This document shows, piece after piece, positions 1 through 7,867 of a DNA stretch of 64,000 bases. The notes below the pieces were generated by a model, which was not told the origin of the DNA, ran no database searches, and worked only from the letters and a program-made list of their open reading frames with translations. Both the position numbers and the translations under genes were made by a program. The stretch's first letter is position 1. The number at the start of each line of letters is the position of its first letter. The stretch is from NCBI GenBank assembly GCA_034434015.1, contig DAOUAB010000212.1, forward strand, positions 1 through 64,000. Reading direction: 5' to 3'. This stretch comes from SpSt-583 sp034434015. Lineage in GTDB: Bacteria; Chloroflexota; Anaerolineae; Anaerolineales; UBA6663.

Positions 1-301
1 TGGCGGCGTCGCCCCGGACCAGCCTGGGCTGATAGGTCCAGACCGTCGTCGGCTTGCCGCTCAACACGTTCTGGCTGGCCTGCGTGGCGCGCAGGTCGAA
101 CTCCAGGTCGGGTTCAAAACCGGCGGTGGCTCCACGGATGATCATGTCGACCTTCGGCCTGGCTGTCGGAACAGGGGTGGAGGGTGGCGTGGCGCAGGCC
201 GCCAGCATGGCCGCGCTGCCGGCACCGGCCAGACGCAGGAACGCGCGGCGACTCAGGGGCCGCTTCGGCGGACGACGTGAGGGAGTGCTGCTGTTAGCCA
301 T
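1..301 (-). CDS. Multicopper oxidase, N-terminal part (cut by window edge)
   Basis: Only the first 100 codons are in the window; the gene runs off the left edge. The ATG at 301 opens a twin-arginine leader (SRRAFLRLAG, residues 17-26) ending in a lipobox LAAC (33-36), so export in folded form and lipid anchoring outside the membrane are predicted. After a Pro/Thr-rich linker comes what looks like the first cupredoxin strand, ending TTVWTYQPRLVRGDAA, which resembles the segment before the first copper-ligand block of laccase/bilirubin-oxidase-like enzymes. The ligand histidines lie outside the window, so activity cannot be judged. A dyad CTTATCAGGGATAAG (353-367) lies 52 bp upstream. The gene upstream (451-1491) is a membrane protein on the same strand. 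Confidence 0.75.
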   Translation of the reverse strand, partial: MANSSTPSRRPPKRPLSRRAFLRLAGAGSAAMLAACATPPSTPVPTARPKVDMIIRGATAGFEPDLEFDLRATQASQNVLSGKPTTVWTYQPRLVRGDAA

Positions 302-352
302 TCAATCACCTTTTAGACGCTTGATATATCTCTATAGACCGGCGCGCTAAAT

Positions 353-367
353 CTTATCAGGGATAAG
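353..367. promoter_or_regulatory. CTTAC-type dyad upstream of the multicopper oxidase
   Basis: CTTATCAGGGATAAG is a perfect 6-bp inverted repeat with a 3-bp spacer. It matches the pattern CTTACA-N3-TGTAAG seen at four other places in the window, each upstream of a copper or metal gene. A binding site for a metalloregulator is inferred from this recurrence. Confidence 0.5.
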
Positions 368-450
368 ACTTTGCGGCAAATAGGCCTTCACCGGGTTGTC
401 TCGAACGGGCATTGACCAGCGCGACTGCGGCTCCACGATTTGGGCCGAGA

Positions 451-1491
451 TCAATGCGCTTGCGTATGGCCTCCGCCGGAAGCCGTTGGTGACACAAAGG
501 CGTAGCTCAAAAGCCATCCAATAATACCGGCCATCACGATCGCTCCTGCCCACAGGTGGAGGGTCCACCAGAGGCCGCCGGTCAGCGCCAGGGTGGCAAA
601 GTACAGCGCGTAGAAGATAACGGGCACGGCAAAGGCAAACAAGCGGAGCGCACCCGGGCGTTCAGGTGACGGCTTCAGCCATTGCGCCAGTCCGTCGGCC
701 GCCAGGCCGCTGATCACGCCGAGCGGCAGCAACCCCCAGTCCTCATGCACCGAGACGGTCAATAGCGTGGACAGGCCGAGCAGCAAGGTCAGGCTTCCCA
801 ATGGCAGGGTCCACCAGCGCATGGCCAGGAGGGCGACGCCCATCGTCAGGGCGGTCTGGATCAGGATGCTGGCGACGCCCAGACCCTGCCGCAGGAAGAT
901 CTGCTCCTCGCCGATCGGCGCCTGGCCCTGAGCCAGGCCGGATTCAGAGAGCGGGTTGGCATAGGAGGTGAAGAACAGCAGCACCGACAGCAACAGCGCC
1001 AGCGCGGTCAACGCCGCCCAGCCCGGACGCCCTTCAGCCCGCGCACAGGCCGCCCGGACAGGTCCGGTGACCATAAGCGCGCCGCCAACCGCCAGCAGCA
1101 GGTGCGTCGGGCTGAGCAGGGCCTCGACGTTCACCTCGATCCCAAACAGAATGTGCCAGAGCATGTCGCCGATACCGCCCAGGAAGAAGAGGCCCACGCC
1201 GACCAGCGACAGCTCGTAGCCCACTGGCATTGCCTGTCGCCAGGCCTGGCCGGCCGCCAGTTGACGTGCAAACGTGCCGGCGAGCAGGGCGGCCAGGGCC
1301 AGGAAGCCGGAATACAGCACCCCGTGCCAGGGTGTGAAGAACGTCTCGACTTCAAACTGGTGATGCGCCCAGGCGTCCAGGTGGATGCCGCCGATCATCC
1401 AGGCGCTCAGCAGGGTGACGGCCCAGTCGTACCGGACGCTGCCGACCGGCTGAGCCTTGTTAAACGTCTCCGGGAGAGTCAGAGTATTCAT
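451..1491 (-). CDS. Polytopic membrane protein of unknown function
   Basis: The 346-residue product is almost entirely hydrophobic, with roughly nine predicted membrane helices. I do not recognise the family. Histidines cluster near the first helices (HLDAWAHHQ, about residues 37-45), and further isolated His residues (TPWHG, DMLWH, SPTH) sit in or near membrane segments; such a pattern could bind metal or haem, but that is speculation. The ATG at 1491 follows a good ribosome site (gaggaga). The gene precedes the exported multicopper oxidase on the same strand, with about 150 bp between them that hold a separate dyad, so co-function is plausible and co-transcription uncertain. Confidence 0.7.
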   Translation of the reverse strand: MNTLTLPETFNKAQPVGSVRYDWAVTLLSAWMIGGIHLDAWAHHQFEVETFFTPWHGVLYSGFLALAALLAGTFARQLAAGQAWRQAMPVGYELSLVGVGLFFLGGIGDMLWHILFGIEVNVEALLSPTHLLLAVGGALMVTGPVRAACARAEGRPGWAALTALALLLSVLLFFTSYANPLSESGLAQGQAPIGEEQIFLRQGLGVASILIQTALTMGVALLAMRWWTLPLGSLTLLLGLSTLLTVSVHEDWGLLPLGVISGLAADGLAQWLKPSPERPGALRLFAFAVPVIFYALYFATLALTGGLWWTLHLWAGAIVMAGIIGWLLSYAFVSPTASGGGHTQAH

Positions 1492-1713
1492 CGGTGTGTC
1501 TCCTCGTTAGTCCCTAAAGCCGAGAATGGTCCGCCATATTCACTTCTAGAAAGTATCGCAAATCATGGCAAATGGGGTGGTAGTGCCGCATGCTGATGAT
1601 GACCAGCACGAGGCAGCCCGAGTCGTGATGGTTGACACCCGGCGTCATCGTCATCATCTTGATCTAATGCGCTGGGCCCCGAATCGGGCACAGCAGAACC
1701 GATAGCAGCGGGC

Positions 1714-1729
1714 TAAGTGAAATCACTTA
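1714..1729. repeat. Perfect 16-bp palindrome TAAGTGAAATCACTTA
   Basis: Two 7-bp arms, TAAGTGA and TCACTTA, flank AA. It lies 15 bp beyond the stop codon of the EamA gene, in a 252-bp stretch (1492-1743) with no credible gene. There is no T-run, so it is not an obvious terminator; an operator for the minus-strand operon starting at 1491 is possible but unproven. I see nothing else in the gap. Confidence 0.4.
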
Positions 1730-1743
1730 ATCCTGACAAATGC

Positions 1744-2634
1744 TCAGACCGCAATGAGCACCGCGCCTGTGACCATGAGCAGAGAGGCGGGGAGACGTTG
1801 ACGAAAGCCAGGCTCCCGCAATAACCAGGCGCTCCAGATCACGGTGAATACCGCGCTCAAGCGGAACAACGTCGTCACATAGCCCACCGGGCCAAGGCTC
1901 ATCGCCGTGTATCCAAACGCTGGGGCAATGCCCGCGATGGACGTCGCCAGCAGCCATTCGCGTCGATGGATGAGTGAGTTGAGATCGGGCGACCCACCCT
2001 GAAGCACGTGGCGAAGCGCAAACGGCGTGAGCAGAATCACGATCAGCCCGGTGACGACCAGGGCCGTGAACCGCGAGCTCGTGGGGAAGGTGTGTTGGAT
2101 GGCCAGCTTCTCGAAAACCGGCGTGATGGCCCACATCAATCCGGCTAGCAGCACCAGCCCCACACCTGGCTTGAGCGCCAGGGCCTGAAACGGCACCCGC
2201 CCTCTGTCTCCCGGGCCGTGGTTGAGCCAGTACGCCCCCAGCAACACCAGCCCCACTCCCAGAAGGCCGCGTATACCAGGCGTTTCACCGAGAAAGAGCG
2301 CGGACAGCAAAACGGTGAAGGCCGGGCTGAAGGTCAGGAGAGGCGCGACCAGTGAAGCATCGGTCGATTGGAGTGAGCGGGCGGAGGCGAGATGCGCCAG
2401 TGCGTTCAACATCGCAGAGCCGGTCGTGGCGAGCAAGAACACCCCATCCACACCCGGCCAGGTTGGCGTCGAGGCCAGGGTCGAGAGCGTGAGGAGCGGC
2501 AGGGCCAGGCCTAACACACTCCATACCACCACAATCGGACTGGCCTGGGTCAGCAGGCGCTTGTAGAGGATGGGATTAAAGGAGGCCAGCAGCGCCGCGC
2601 CCAAAGCGGGGAGGGCCCACATGGATGGCATCAT
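1744..2634 (-). CDS. EamA/DMT-family transporter
   Basis: The 296-residue protein shows the two-fold EamA layout: about ten hydrophobic helices in two halves, the first ending near GVGLVLLGAYWL (about residues 130-141), the second from GVGLVLLAGLMWAITPVFEK onward. LGETPG after the fourth helix is a typical EamA loop motif. These drug/metabolite transporters move small solutes across the cytoplasmic membrane; the substrate cannot be read from sequence. There is no clear ribosome site at the ATG at 2634, and ATG codons a few residues in are alternatives. It is divergent from the operon starting at 2912. A second EamA protein lies at 53859-54749. Confidence 0.85.
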   Translation of the reverse strand: MMPSMWALPALGAALLASFNPILYKRLLTQASPIVVVWSVLGLALPLLTLSTLASTPTWPGVDGVFLLATTGSAMLNALAHLASARSLQSTDASLVAPLLTFSPAFTVLLSALFLGETPGIRGLLGVGLVLLGAYWLNHGPGDRGRVPFQALALKPGVGLVLLAGLMWAITPVFEKLAIQHTFPTSSRFTALVVTGLIVILLTPFALRHVLQGGSPDLNSLIHRREWLLATSIAGIAPAFGYTAMSLGPVGYVTTLFRLSAVFTVIWSAWLLREPGFRQRLPASLLMVTGAVLIAV

Positions 2635-2813
2635 ACCAAACGAAGAGGACAGTCAACGTGCCGTAGTGCCCATTCAGCCTGGGCAGATCTTGTGCCCCGA
2701 TCACCGCGATGTTTGGCGCCCAGCGAGCCAGTGGACCTTTGAGAAGGGGTGCGGGCTCAGGTCAAACGAAGTCCCTCACTTCGAAAATCGGGATTGTGAC
2801 ACGTGTCATATGA

Positions 2814-2881
2814 CGCGCCAAATAGCCTATCGGAGGTTGCGCCATAGTGCTCTAGGGGACGATGGATGAATCAACTAATCT
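2814..2881 (+). promoter_or_regulatory. Tandem 7-2-7 dyad promoter A
   Basis: Two GCCA-N2-TGGC-like dyads, GCCAAATAGC (2817-2826) and GCCATAGTGC (2841-2850), start 24 bp apart. The -10-like box TAATCT (2876-2881) begins 35 bp after the second dyad starts. There is no TTGACA-like -35, as expected for an activator-dependent promoter. It drives the 2912-5622 operon. Confidence 0.6.
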
Positions 2882-2911
2882 ATCTCCAGATTGATATCCA
2901 GAGAGACCGAG

Positions 2912-3403
2912 ATGAACCCGCTCACTCGACGTATCTTACTTCCGATCGGCGCCGGACTGCTCGGTGCAGCTTTCCTGACCGGTCTTTACCTGGGCATCGT
3001 CTCCCTGGCCGAGTCGCCGGCCCACGCCCTTGACCTGTTCTGGGAGGACAAGGCCTTCGTCATCCCGATCCTGCTCGGCTTCGGCACTCAGGTCGGGCTG
3101 TACACCTTGCTGAAGAAGGGTCTGTTTGTGCCGATGCACGTCCCGGCCGGCGGGGCGACGACGGCGGCCGGCGGCGGGATGTCCACGGTCGCGATGGTGG
3201 CTTGCTGCGCGCACCACGTCGCCGACGTATTGCCCCTCGTGGGATTGACCGCAGCGGCAACCTTCCTGGCCGCCTGGAAGATCCCGTTCATGCTCGTCGG
3301 CCTGGCCATGAACCTGGTCGGCATCGCGGTCATGTTGCGCGAGATCCTCAAGGCTCGCCGGCACGCCCTGGCTCGTCTGGCCCAGGCACCGATCGCATCT
3401 TAG
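2912..3403 (+). CDS. CCAHH-motif inner-membrane protein
   Basis: The product has 163 residues with about four membrane helices. The notable element is MVACCAHHVADVLPLVG in the third hydrophobic segment (about residues 97-113), where two Cys and two His sit together inside a predicted helix; this could be a metal or haem site. I know of similar unnamed membrane proteins near copper genes but cannot give a biochemical role. I chose the ATG at 2912 over an in-frame TTG at 2891. It is the first gene after promoter A and is followed 71 bp later by a DoxX gene. Confidence 0.75.
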   Translation: MNPLTRRILLPIGAGLLGAAFLTGLYLGIVSLAESPAHALDLFWEDKAFVIPILLGFGTQVGLYTLLKKGLFVPMHVPAGGATTAAGGGMSTVAMVACCAHHVADVLPLVGLTAAATFLAAWKIPFMLVGLAMNLVGIAVMLREILKARRHALARLAQAPIAS

Positions 3404-3474
3404 TTTTCGGACCGGAGCTTGATCTCCGGATCATTCTCAGGCATCCACTCACGCTCATCTTAAAGGAGAAAACC

Positions 3475-4077
3475 ATGTCTGCCATTACCGCTCGCAAGGG
3501 CACGCTCGTGCAAGACCCGCCGCTGGCCCGGCTGCTGTTCAGCGATTCGCGCGCCGGCTGGCTCTGGCTCGCGCTGCGCGTCTGGCTGGGCATCACCTGG
3601 ATCCAGTCGTCCCTCGGCAAGCTCACCAACCCCAAATGGGTGGAGACCGGCGAGGCGCTCCAGGGGTACTGGCTCAACGCCGTCAAAATCCCAGAGACCG
3701 GCCGCCCGCCGATCTCCTTCGACTGGTATCGCAGCTTCATCCAGTTCCTGCTGGACACCCAGTCTTATACCTGGTTTGCCAAGCTGGTGGCCTACGGCGA
3801 AGTGCTGATCGGCATCGCGCTGATCCTCGGCGCCTTCACCGGTATCGCCGCCTTCTTCGGCGCCTTCATGAACTGGAACTTCATCATGGCCGGCTCGGCC
3901 AGCACCAACGGCCTGCTGATCGTGGCCGCCATCCTGCTCATCCTGGCCTGGAAGGTGGCCGGCTTCATCGGCGCAGACTACTTCCTGCTGCGCTGGCTGG
4001 GTACGCCGTGGCAGACTGCGCAGGAGGCTGGGCCTGTGGGCAGGCCAGTGTCAATTCCGGCCGGCACTGGTGATTGA
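3475..4077 (+). CDS. DoxX family membrane protein
   Basis: This 200-residue protein has four predicted helices and the DoxX signature region LRVWLGITWIQSSLGKL near residues 36-52, followed by the long extracytoplasmic loop and the helix pair LIGIALILGAFTGIAAFFGA. DoxX/DoxD proteins act with terminal oxidases or thiosulfate:quinone oxidoreductase, in quinone-linked redox reactions at the membrane; the specific reaction here is not known. The start ATG follows aaaggag. It lies in the operon driven by promoter A. Confidence 0.85.
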   Translation: MSAITARKGTLVQDPPLARLLFSDSRAGWLWLALRVWLGITWIQSSLGKLTNPKWVETGEALQGYWLNAVKIPETGRPPISFDWYRSFIQFLLDTQSYTWFAKLVAYGEVLIGIALILGAFTGIAAFFGAFMNWNFIMAGSASTNGLLIVAAILLILAWKVAGFIGADYFLLRWLGTPWQTAQEAGPVGRPVSIPAGTGD

Positions 4078-4096
4078 CTTACCAGAGGATGGCTCG

Positions 4097-4120
4097 GGGC
4101 GGCGAGGACCCTCGCCGCCC
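4097..4120 (+). terminator. GC-rich hairpin inside the operon
   Basis: GGGCGGCGAG pairs with CTCGCCGCCC around a short GACC loop, followed by ttgatcc with almost no T-run. It sits between doxX and the next lipoprotein gene and may act as a partial terminator or RNA-stability element. Confidence 0.45.
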
Positions 4121-4175
4121 TTGATCCATCCACCCGCAGGCACCTGCAATCCATACTGTTCTGGGAGAACCCCAC

Positions 4176-4697
4176 ATGCGCTTGAGATTCATGCTTACGA
4201 CGATCATCCTGACGGCGGTGATCCTGGCGGGCTGTGCCTCCTCCCCGACGACCCCGGTGGGGGGTCTGACACCCCGCCAATCGGCAGCCCAAACGCTGCC
4301 TACTTCGCCGGCGCCGGCTGATACAGCCTCGCTGGACACGGCTCAGCCCGGCCTGCCGATGCGCGAGGACCAGCAGGGCGCGGTGACTATCAAAGTCACG
4401 CCCCTCAATCTGGAGGACCCGGGCGCGACGCTGGACTTTGACATCGTTTTAGATACCCACTCAGTCGATCTCTCTATGGACGTGACGCAACTCGCGACGC
4501 TCCGGGCCGACACGGGCGTTGAAGTGAAGGCGAGCGCCTGGCCGGCGGGCAGCGGCCACCACTATGAGGCGACGCTCTCATTCCCGGCCCAATCCGCCGA
4601 CGGCAGGGTCTTGTTGGAAGGCGCGAAGAAGATCACGCTGGTCATTACGGACCTGGACGCGCCAGAGCGGGTGTTTGAGTGGGACTTGATCCGGTAA
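4176..4697 (+). CDS. Secreted lipoprotein, function unknown
   Basis: The 173-residue product begins with a lipoprotein signal peptide (ILAGCAS, lipobox Cys at residue 20), then a Pro/Thr-rich linker. The mature domain (about residues 65-173) is rich in beta strands and starts QQGAVTIKVTPLNLEDPG, with a central HSVDLSMDV segment and a GSGHHYEATLSF turn. It looks like a small immunoglobulin-like sandwich; I cannot name the family. The ATG at 4176 follows gggag. It lies between DoxX and a DUF2933 protein. Confidence 0.75.
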   Translation: MRLRFMLTTIILTAVILAGCASSPTTPVGGLTPRQSAAQTLPTSPAPADTASLDTAQPGLPMREDQQGAVTIKVTPLNLEDPGATLDFDIVLDTHSVDLSMDVTQLATLRADTGVEVKASAWPAGSGHHYEATLSFPAQSADGRVLLEGAKKITLVITDLDAPERVFEWDLIR

Positions 4698-4722
4698 CCC
4701 CCGAGTTGCGGAGGTCTCAAGC

Positions 4723-4956
4723 GTGAACCTAAACAGAAAACATGCCCTATTGATGCTGGCCTGCTGCCTGGTGCCGCTGGCGGCCCTGGCGGCCATCTTC
4801 CTGTTCAACGTGCCGGTCAACACCGTACTGCTGGCAGGTTTGGCGCTTTTCTGCCCGCTCTTGCATTTGCTCATGATGAAGTTCATGCCGCACGAGCATG
4901 CTGGCCATGAACGCCCTACGCCGGCCGGCTCTGCCGGTGCCTCTGACGAGCGCTAA
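4723..4956 (+). CDS. DUF2933-type small membrane protein
   Basis: The 77-residue protein has two membrane helices (LLMLACCLVPLAALAAIFLF and VLLAGLALFCPLLHLLMM) and a His-rich tail (PHEHAGHE). This is the DUF2933 layout. The GTG at 4723 is chosen because it follows gcggagg at the right distance. Relatives occur at 45223 and 47611, each also the neighbour of methyltransferase or metal-binding genes. The His-rich cytosolic or periplasmic tail suggests metal binding, which is an inference. Confidence 0.75.
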   Translation: MNLNRKHALLMLACCLVPLAALAAIFLFNVPVNTVLLAGLALFCPLLHLLMMKFMPHEHAGHERPTPAGSAGASDER

Positions 4957-4962
4957 TTCATC

Positions 4963-5622
4963 ATGGTCGACTCACGGGCCACAGCACAGACTCGGGCGCG
5001 CTACCAGCGCCTCTCGACCTTCTACGACGCGATGGAGGCGATGATCGAAGGCTTCTATCGCCCCTGGCGCGAGAAGCTCTGGTCGCTGGTGGAGGGGCCG
5101 CGCGTTCTGGAAGTCGGCGTCGGCACAGGCAAAAACCTCCCGTATTGGCCGGCCTCGGCGCAGATGACGGCCATCGACCTGACCCCGGGCATGCTGGAAC
5201 GCGCCCGTCGCCTGGCCGCCAAGCTGGGCCGTCCGGCTCACCTGCGTCTGGGCGATGCCCAGGCGTTGGACTTCCCCGACGCCAGCTTCGACACAGCCGT
5301 CGCCACGTTTGTCTTCTGCTCGGTGCCGGACCCGGTGCGGGGTCTGCGGGAGCTTAATCGCGTTGTCCGTCCGGGCGGCCAGGTGCTGCTCCTGGAGCAC
5401 ATGCGCTCGCCTAACGCAGCACTCGGCCGGTTGATGGACCTCGTGAACCCTGTAGTGGTGCGTATGATGGGCGCCAACATCAACCGGCGGACGATGGAGA
5501 ATGTGGGCGCCTCCGGGCTGCGGATCGAGCACGTGGAAGACCTGGGTCTGGCTGGGATCTTCAAGCTGATCGTCGCCCGCTCTGCTAGGGCAGGGGCCGC
5601 CGGCCATGGGCCGGCGCTGTGA
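4963..5622 (+). CDS. Class I SAM-dependent methyltransferase (UbiE-like)
   Basis: The protein has 219 residues with a Rossmann-type methyltransferase fold: motif I VLEVGVGTGKNL (about 47-58), the acidic end of strand 2 AIDLTPGMLERA, motif II FDTAVATFVFCSVPD and motif III VVRPGGQVLLLEHM. The FVFCSVPDP and LLLEH segments match a subgroup often found next to DUF2933 and heavy-metal genes. It transfers a methyl group from S-adenosylmethionine; the acceptor is unknown (a quinone or small-molecule acceptor is possible). It starts 6 bp after the DUF2933 stop, so the two are translationally close. Confidence 0.85.
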   Translation: MVDSRATAQTRARYQRLSTFYDAMEAMIEGFYRPWREKLWSLVEGPRVLEVGVGTGKNLPYWPASAQMTAIDLTPGMLERARRLAAKLGRPAHLRLGDAQALDFPDASFDTAVATFVFCSVPDPVRGLRELNRVVRPGGQVLLLEHMRSPNAALGRLMDLVNPVVVRMMGANINRRTMENVGASGLRIEHVEDLGLAGIFKLIVARSARAGAAGHGPAL

Positions 5623-6208
5623 ATGGAAAGTACCCTGATCGTCGAAGACGATGCCGCCTTCGCCGATTACCTGTGGCATGGCTTGACCTACGCGGGCTAC
5701 CAGGTGCGCACCGTCCCGTCTGCTGAAGATGGGCTGGCCGCGATGCGCCTGGCCGAACCGCGCGGTGATCCTGGACCTCATGCTCCCTGGCGTGGATGAC
5801 CTGACCGCCGCCTTCGAGGCGGTGGCGCGCGAGTATGACGAGTCCGAGAAAGACTCTGGCGAGGTGGGGCTGGGCGAGTGGGTGCGCATGGGCGACGACT
5901 TCCTCCGGGGCCTGCCGGCGCATCTCCTGCGCCAATATTTGCTCAACCTGTCCGCCGGCAGTATCAGCCGACCGTGTTAAGCCGGCGACAGCTTCTCCAT
6001 CGTCAAGGTTTTGGAGCGCGTTGAGCCAAAGCCGCTGGGCTTTGAGCAGGTCAACGACTACATTCAGGCCGAACTGGAGGCGCAGCAGCACGAGCAGCTC
6101 GACGCCGAGCTTGCCGGGCGCCTCTTGCGTGAAGCACGCTTCACCGTCTACGACCGGGTGATTCTACAAATGCTTGGGGCGGATAAAGTGACCCGGACCG
6201 GGCCCTGA
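5623..6208 (+). pseudogene. Decayed response-regulator / PpiC foldase chimera
   Basis: An ATG directly after the methyltransferase stop opens a receiver domain (STLIVEDDAAFADYL, then LAAMRLAEP). Near 5760 the frame shifts and continues as AVILDLMLPGVD, the phospho-acceptor strand. Straight after it, without the rest of the receiver, the sequence becomes DLTAAFEAVAREYDESEKDS and GLGEWVRMGDDFL, which resembles a parvulin-type (PpiC) peptidyl-prolyl isomerase. That part is broken by TAA at 5978-5980 and then continues in frame as GDSFSIVKVLERVEPKPLGF to 6208. So two unrelated gene pieces are joined and both are damaged. No function is expected. Confidence 0.65.
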
Positions 6209-6282
6209 GCCCTTCGACTTCACTCAAGGTGAACTCTGCCGAAGAGCTTTGCCGGGAGCAGTCTTCTGGATGTCCCTGCTCC

Positions 6283-6325
6283 TTCATGCCATTTTCGTAA
6301 GTTCTTCACGATCCATGGGTACAAT
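6283..6325 (+). promoter_or_regulatory. 11-bp phased TTCA half-site promoter (peroxiredoxin-like gene)
   Basis: TTCATG (6283), TTCGTA (6294) and TTCACG (6305) start exactly 11 bp apart. A -10-like TACAAT (6320-6325) starts 15 bp after the last half-site. The same spacing occurs upstream of the genes at 36297 and 11133. Direct repeats on one helix face overlapping the -35 position are typical of OmpR/PhoB-type activators. Confidence 0.55.
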
Positions 6326-6333
6326 TTCACTAT

Positions 6334-6879
6334 ATGTGGAATACACCCACGTCTCACATACTCGGCAATTCCGCGCCCGACTTTGCTCTGCCATCGATTG
6401 CGGGGCCGAAGGTGTCGCTGTCCGCCCTGCGCGGGCGCGTCGTTCTACTGGACTTCATCCGTCATCTCGGTTGACTGCCCTGCAGAGCGCACGTGTCGCA
6501 GTTGCGGCACGCTTATCCGGCCATCCGGGAATTGAACGCCGAAGTGCTCGCCATCTCTACCGCTGGCGTGAAACCATTGACCGATTTTGCGCACGCGCTG
6601 GAGCTGCCCTTTCCGGTTCTGTCGGATGGGTCTGGGGTAGCCTATCGCGCCTTTGGGCTGGGCAAAGGGATGACCATCCGGCTCCCCACACTGGTTAGAG
6701 CGGCGCGGTTGCTCTGGCGCGAGAAGCGCCTCTATCGCCCGATGGGTGACATCATGCAGATGGGTGGGGACTTCATCGTGGACGGCGCGGGGATCGTCCG
6801 CTACGCGCACGGCAGTGAAGACCCGACCGATAGGCCTGAGGCCGCCGAGTTGCTGCGACTGATAGCCGACCTCAAATGA
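6334..6879 (+). CDS. Peroxiredoxin-like protein with in-frame UGA at the CxxC position (candidate selenoprotein)
   Basis: Read through one UGA (6472-6474), this frame gives 181 residues: NSAPDFALPSIAG opening, LRGRVVLLDFIRHLG strand, then UGA-Leu-Pro-Cys-Arg, and the rest of a thioredoxin-fold peroxiredoxin-like (AhpC/TSA) protein, including GDIMQMGGDFIVDGAGIV. In this family the helix after RHLG begins with CxxC; the UGA replaces exactly the first Cys, giving UxxC. Downstream, CGTGTCGC (6492-6499) and GCGGCACG (6504-6511) form an 8-bp stem with loop AGTT starting 25 nt after the UGA, compatible with a bacterial SECIS. The alternative is a nonsense mutation (TGC to TGA), which is credible because other genes here also carry stops. 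If UGA is not decoded, only a short N-terminal piece is made. Confidence 0.6.
6492..6511 (+). promoter_or_regulatory. Candidate bacterial SECIS hairpin
   Basis: Stem CGTGTCGC / GCGGCACG (one G-U pair) with tetraloop AGTT. The loop starts 25 nt after the UGA and has G among its first two bases, both within known bacterial SECIS limits. It may also be a chance hairpin in GC-rich DNA. Confidence 0.4.
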
Positions 6880-6888
6880 ACCGGGTCG

Positions 6889-7338
6889 TCAGCCCGATTG
6901 CGCTTTGGCAGCCTTGGGCTGTCGTCCGCCTTCCGCCAACGCCACGCCACAATACGGGCAACTCGTCCAATCAGTTTCGACGGGGCGCTCGCAGTTCCAA
7001 CACGCGGCTGGTCGGGGTTGGCCCGGCTTTTCGCGCAACAGGGTGTACAGCAGCGTCCCCACCATGAGAGTGAAGACCAGGATCATGACGAGCCCAACGG
7101 CGCCGGTATAACCGCCGAAGATGCCCCGGTTGGCCGGAGCACCCATCGTGTGATCGGTTATGTCCTCACCCATCGCGCCGGCCGCCATCATCGCCGCGTG
7201 GTCGCCGCTCTCCATCATGCCGGTGCCTGGTTGCCCGCTCAACAACAACGACAGGCCCATCGTGCCCACGGAGGCGGTCAGCAAAAGAGCAATGGCGACG
7301 ATGACAATGGTGCGCGCGTTCCACTCAAAGGTTTTCAT
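6889..7338 (-). CDS. Membrane protein with Met/His-rich loop and C-terminal zinc ribbon
   Basis: The 149-residue product has an N-terminal helix (TIVIVAIALLLTASVGTMG), an external loop rich in Met and His (GTGMMESGDHAAMMAAGAM), a second helix, and a cytoplasmic zinc ribbon with two CxxC knuckles (CWNCERPVETDWTSCPYC, about 115-132). Two smaller proteins of the same plan lie at 17401-17661 and 36297-36668. The Met/His loop suggests copper or silver contact outside and the ribbon a cytoplasmic metal or partner site; both are inferences. The ATG at 7338 follows ggaga. It ends the minus-strand group 10387-6889. Confidence 0.7.
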   Translation of the reverse strand: MKTFEWNARTIVIVAIALLLTASVGTMGLSLLLSGQPGTGMMESGDHAAMMAAGAMGEDITDHTMGAPANRGIFGGYTGAVGLVMILVFTLMVGTLLYTLLREKPGQPRPAACWNCERPVETDWTSCPYCGVALAEGGRQPKAAKAQSG

Positions 7339-7348
7339 CCAGTCTCCT

Positions 7349-7840
7349 TCACGACACTCGCGCGACCATCGGCAGGGCGAATAACGTCATGAAGACGGCC
7401 GCGTACAATCCGGCCAGAATCACATACGGCGCGGTCGCAAGCGGGCGAGGGCAATTGACTTTGGATGCGCCACAGATGCGCCAGACGGCCCACACGGAAA
7501 GCGCCAGTCCCGCTGCGACTAACCCGATCTCCAATACTTGCCAAAGCCAGAAATTCGGTGCGCCTTCAGCGGCGGCCTGTGGAAGTTGACCCACCAGCCC
7601 GGCCACTGCGCCGGGCACGAGTGCGTATCCGTTGAACAGGTGGCCGAGGTTGTGCCCGATGTGCGTCAGCAGGGCCAGCGGCAGGAAGGCAAATCCAAAG
7701 CGGCACATCTCGGCGTGGCACGACTGACGAGTGAGCCGCGCGTAAATCTGCGAGGTCAAAAAGAACAGGCCCACCGCGAGGCCGACACACACCAGAAGCA
7801 ATACGCCATATAGGATCGCGTCGTTCGAGAGCAGCGGCAA
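7349..7840 (-). CDS. Polytopic membrane domain, likely C-terminal half of the adjacent polyferredoxin protein
   Basis: About 163 residues and four membrane helices, with a conserved-looking HIGHNLGHL segment (about residues 60-68) that could hold haem or metal, plus Cys residues at SCHAEMC. The reading frame is continuous upstream with the polyferredoxin gene: only the TGA at 7868-7870 separates them, and the ten codons between (AALREHATIL) are in frame. In similar proteins these two parts form one chain, so this may be the second half of a gene split by a nonsense change (for example TGG to TGA). A TTG at 7840 is the only obvious separate start and lacks a clear ribosome site. Confidence 0.6.
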   Translation of the reverse strand: MPLLSNDAILYGVLLLVCVGLAVGLFFLTSQIYARLTRQSCHAEMCRFGFAFLPLALLTHIGHNLGHLFNGYALVPGAVAGLVGQLPQAAAEGAPNFWLWQVLEIGLVAAGLALSVWAVWRICGASKVNCPRPLATAPYVILAGLYAAVFMTLFALPMVARVS

Positions 7841-7867
7841 GATGGTGGCGTGCTCGCGCAGCGCGGC

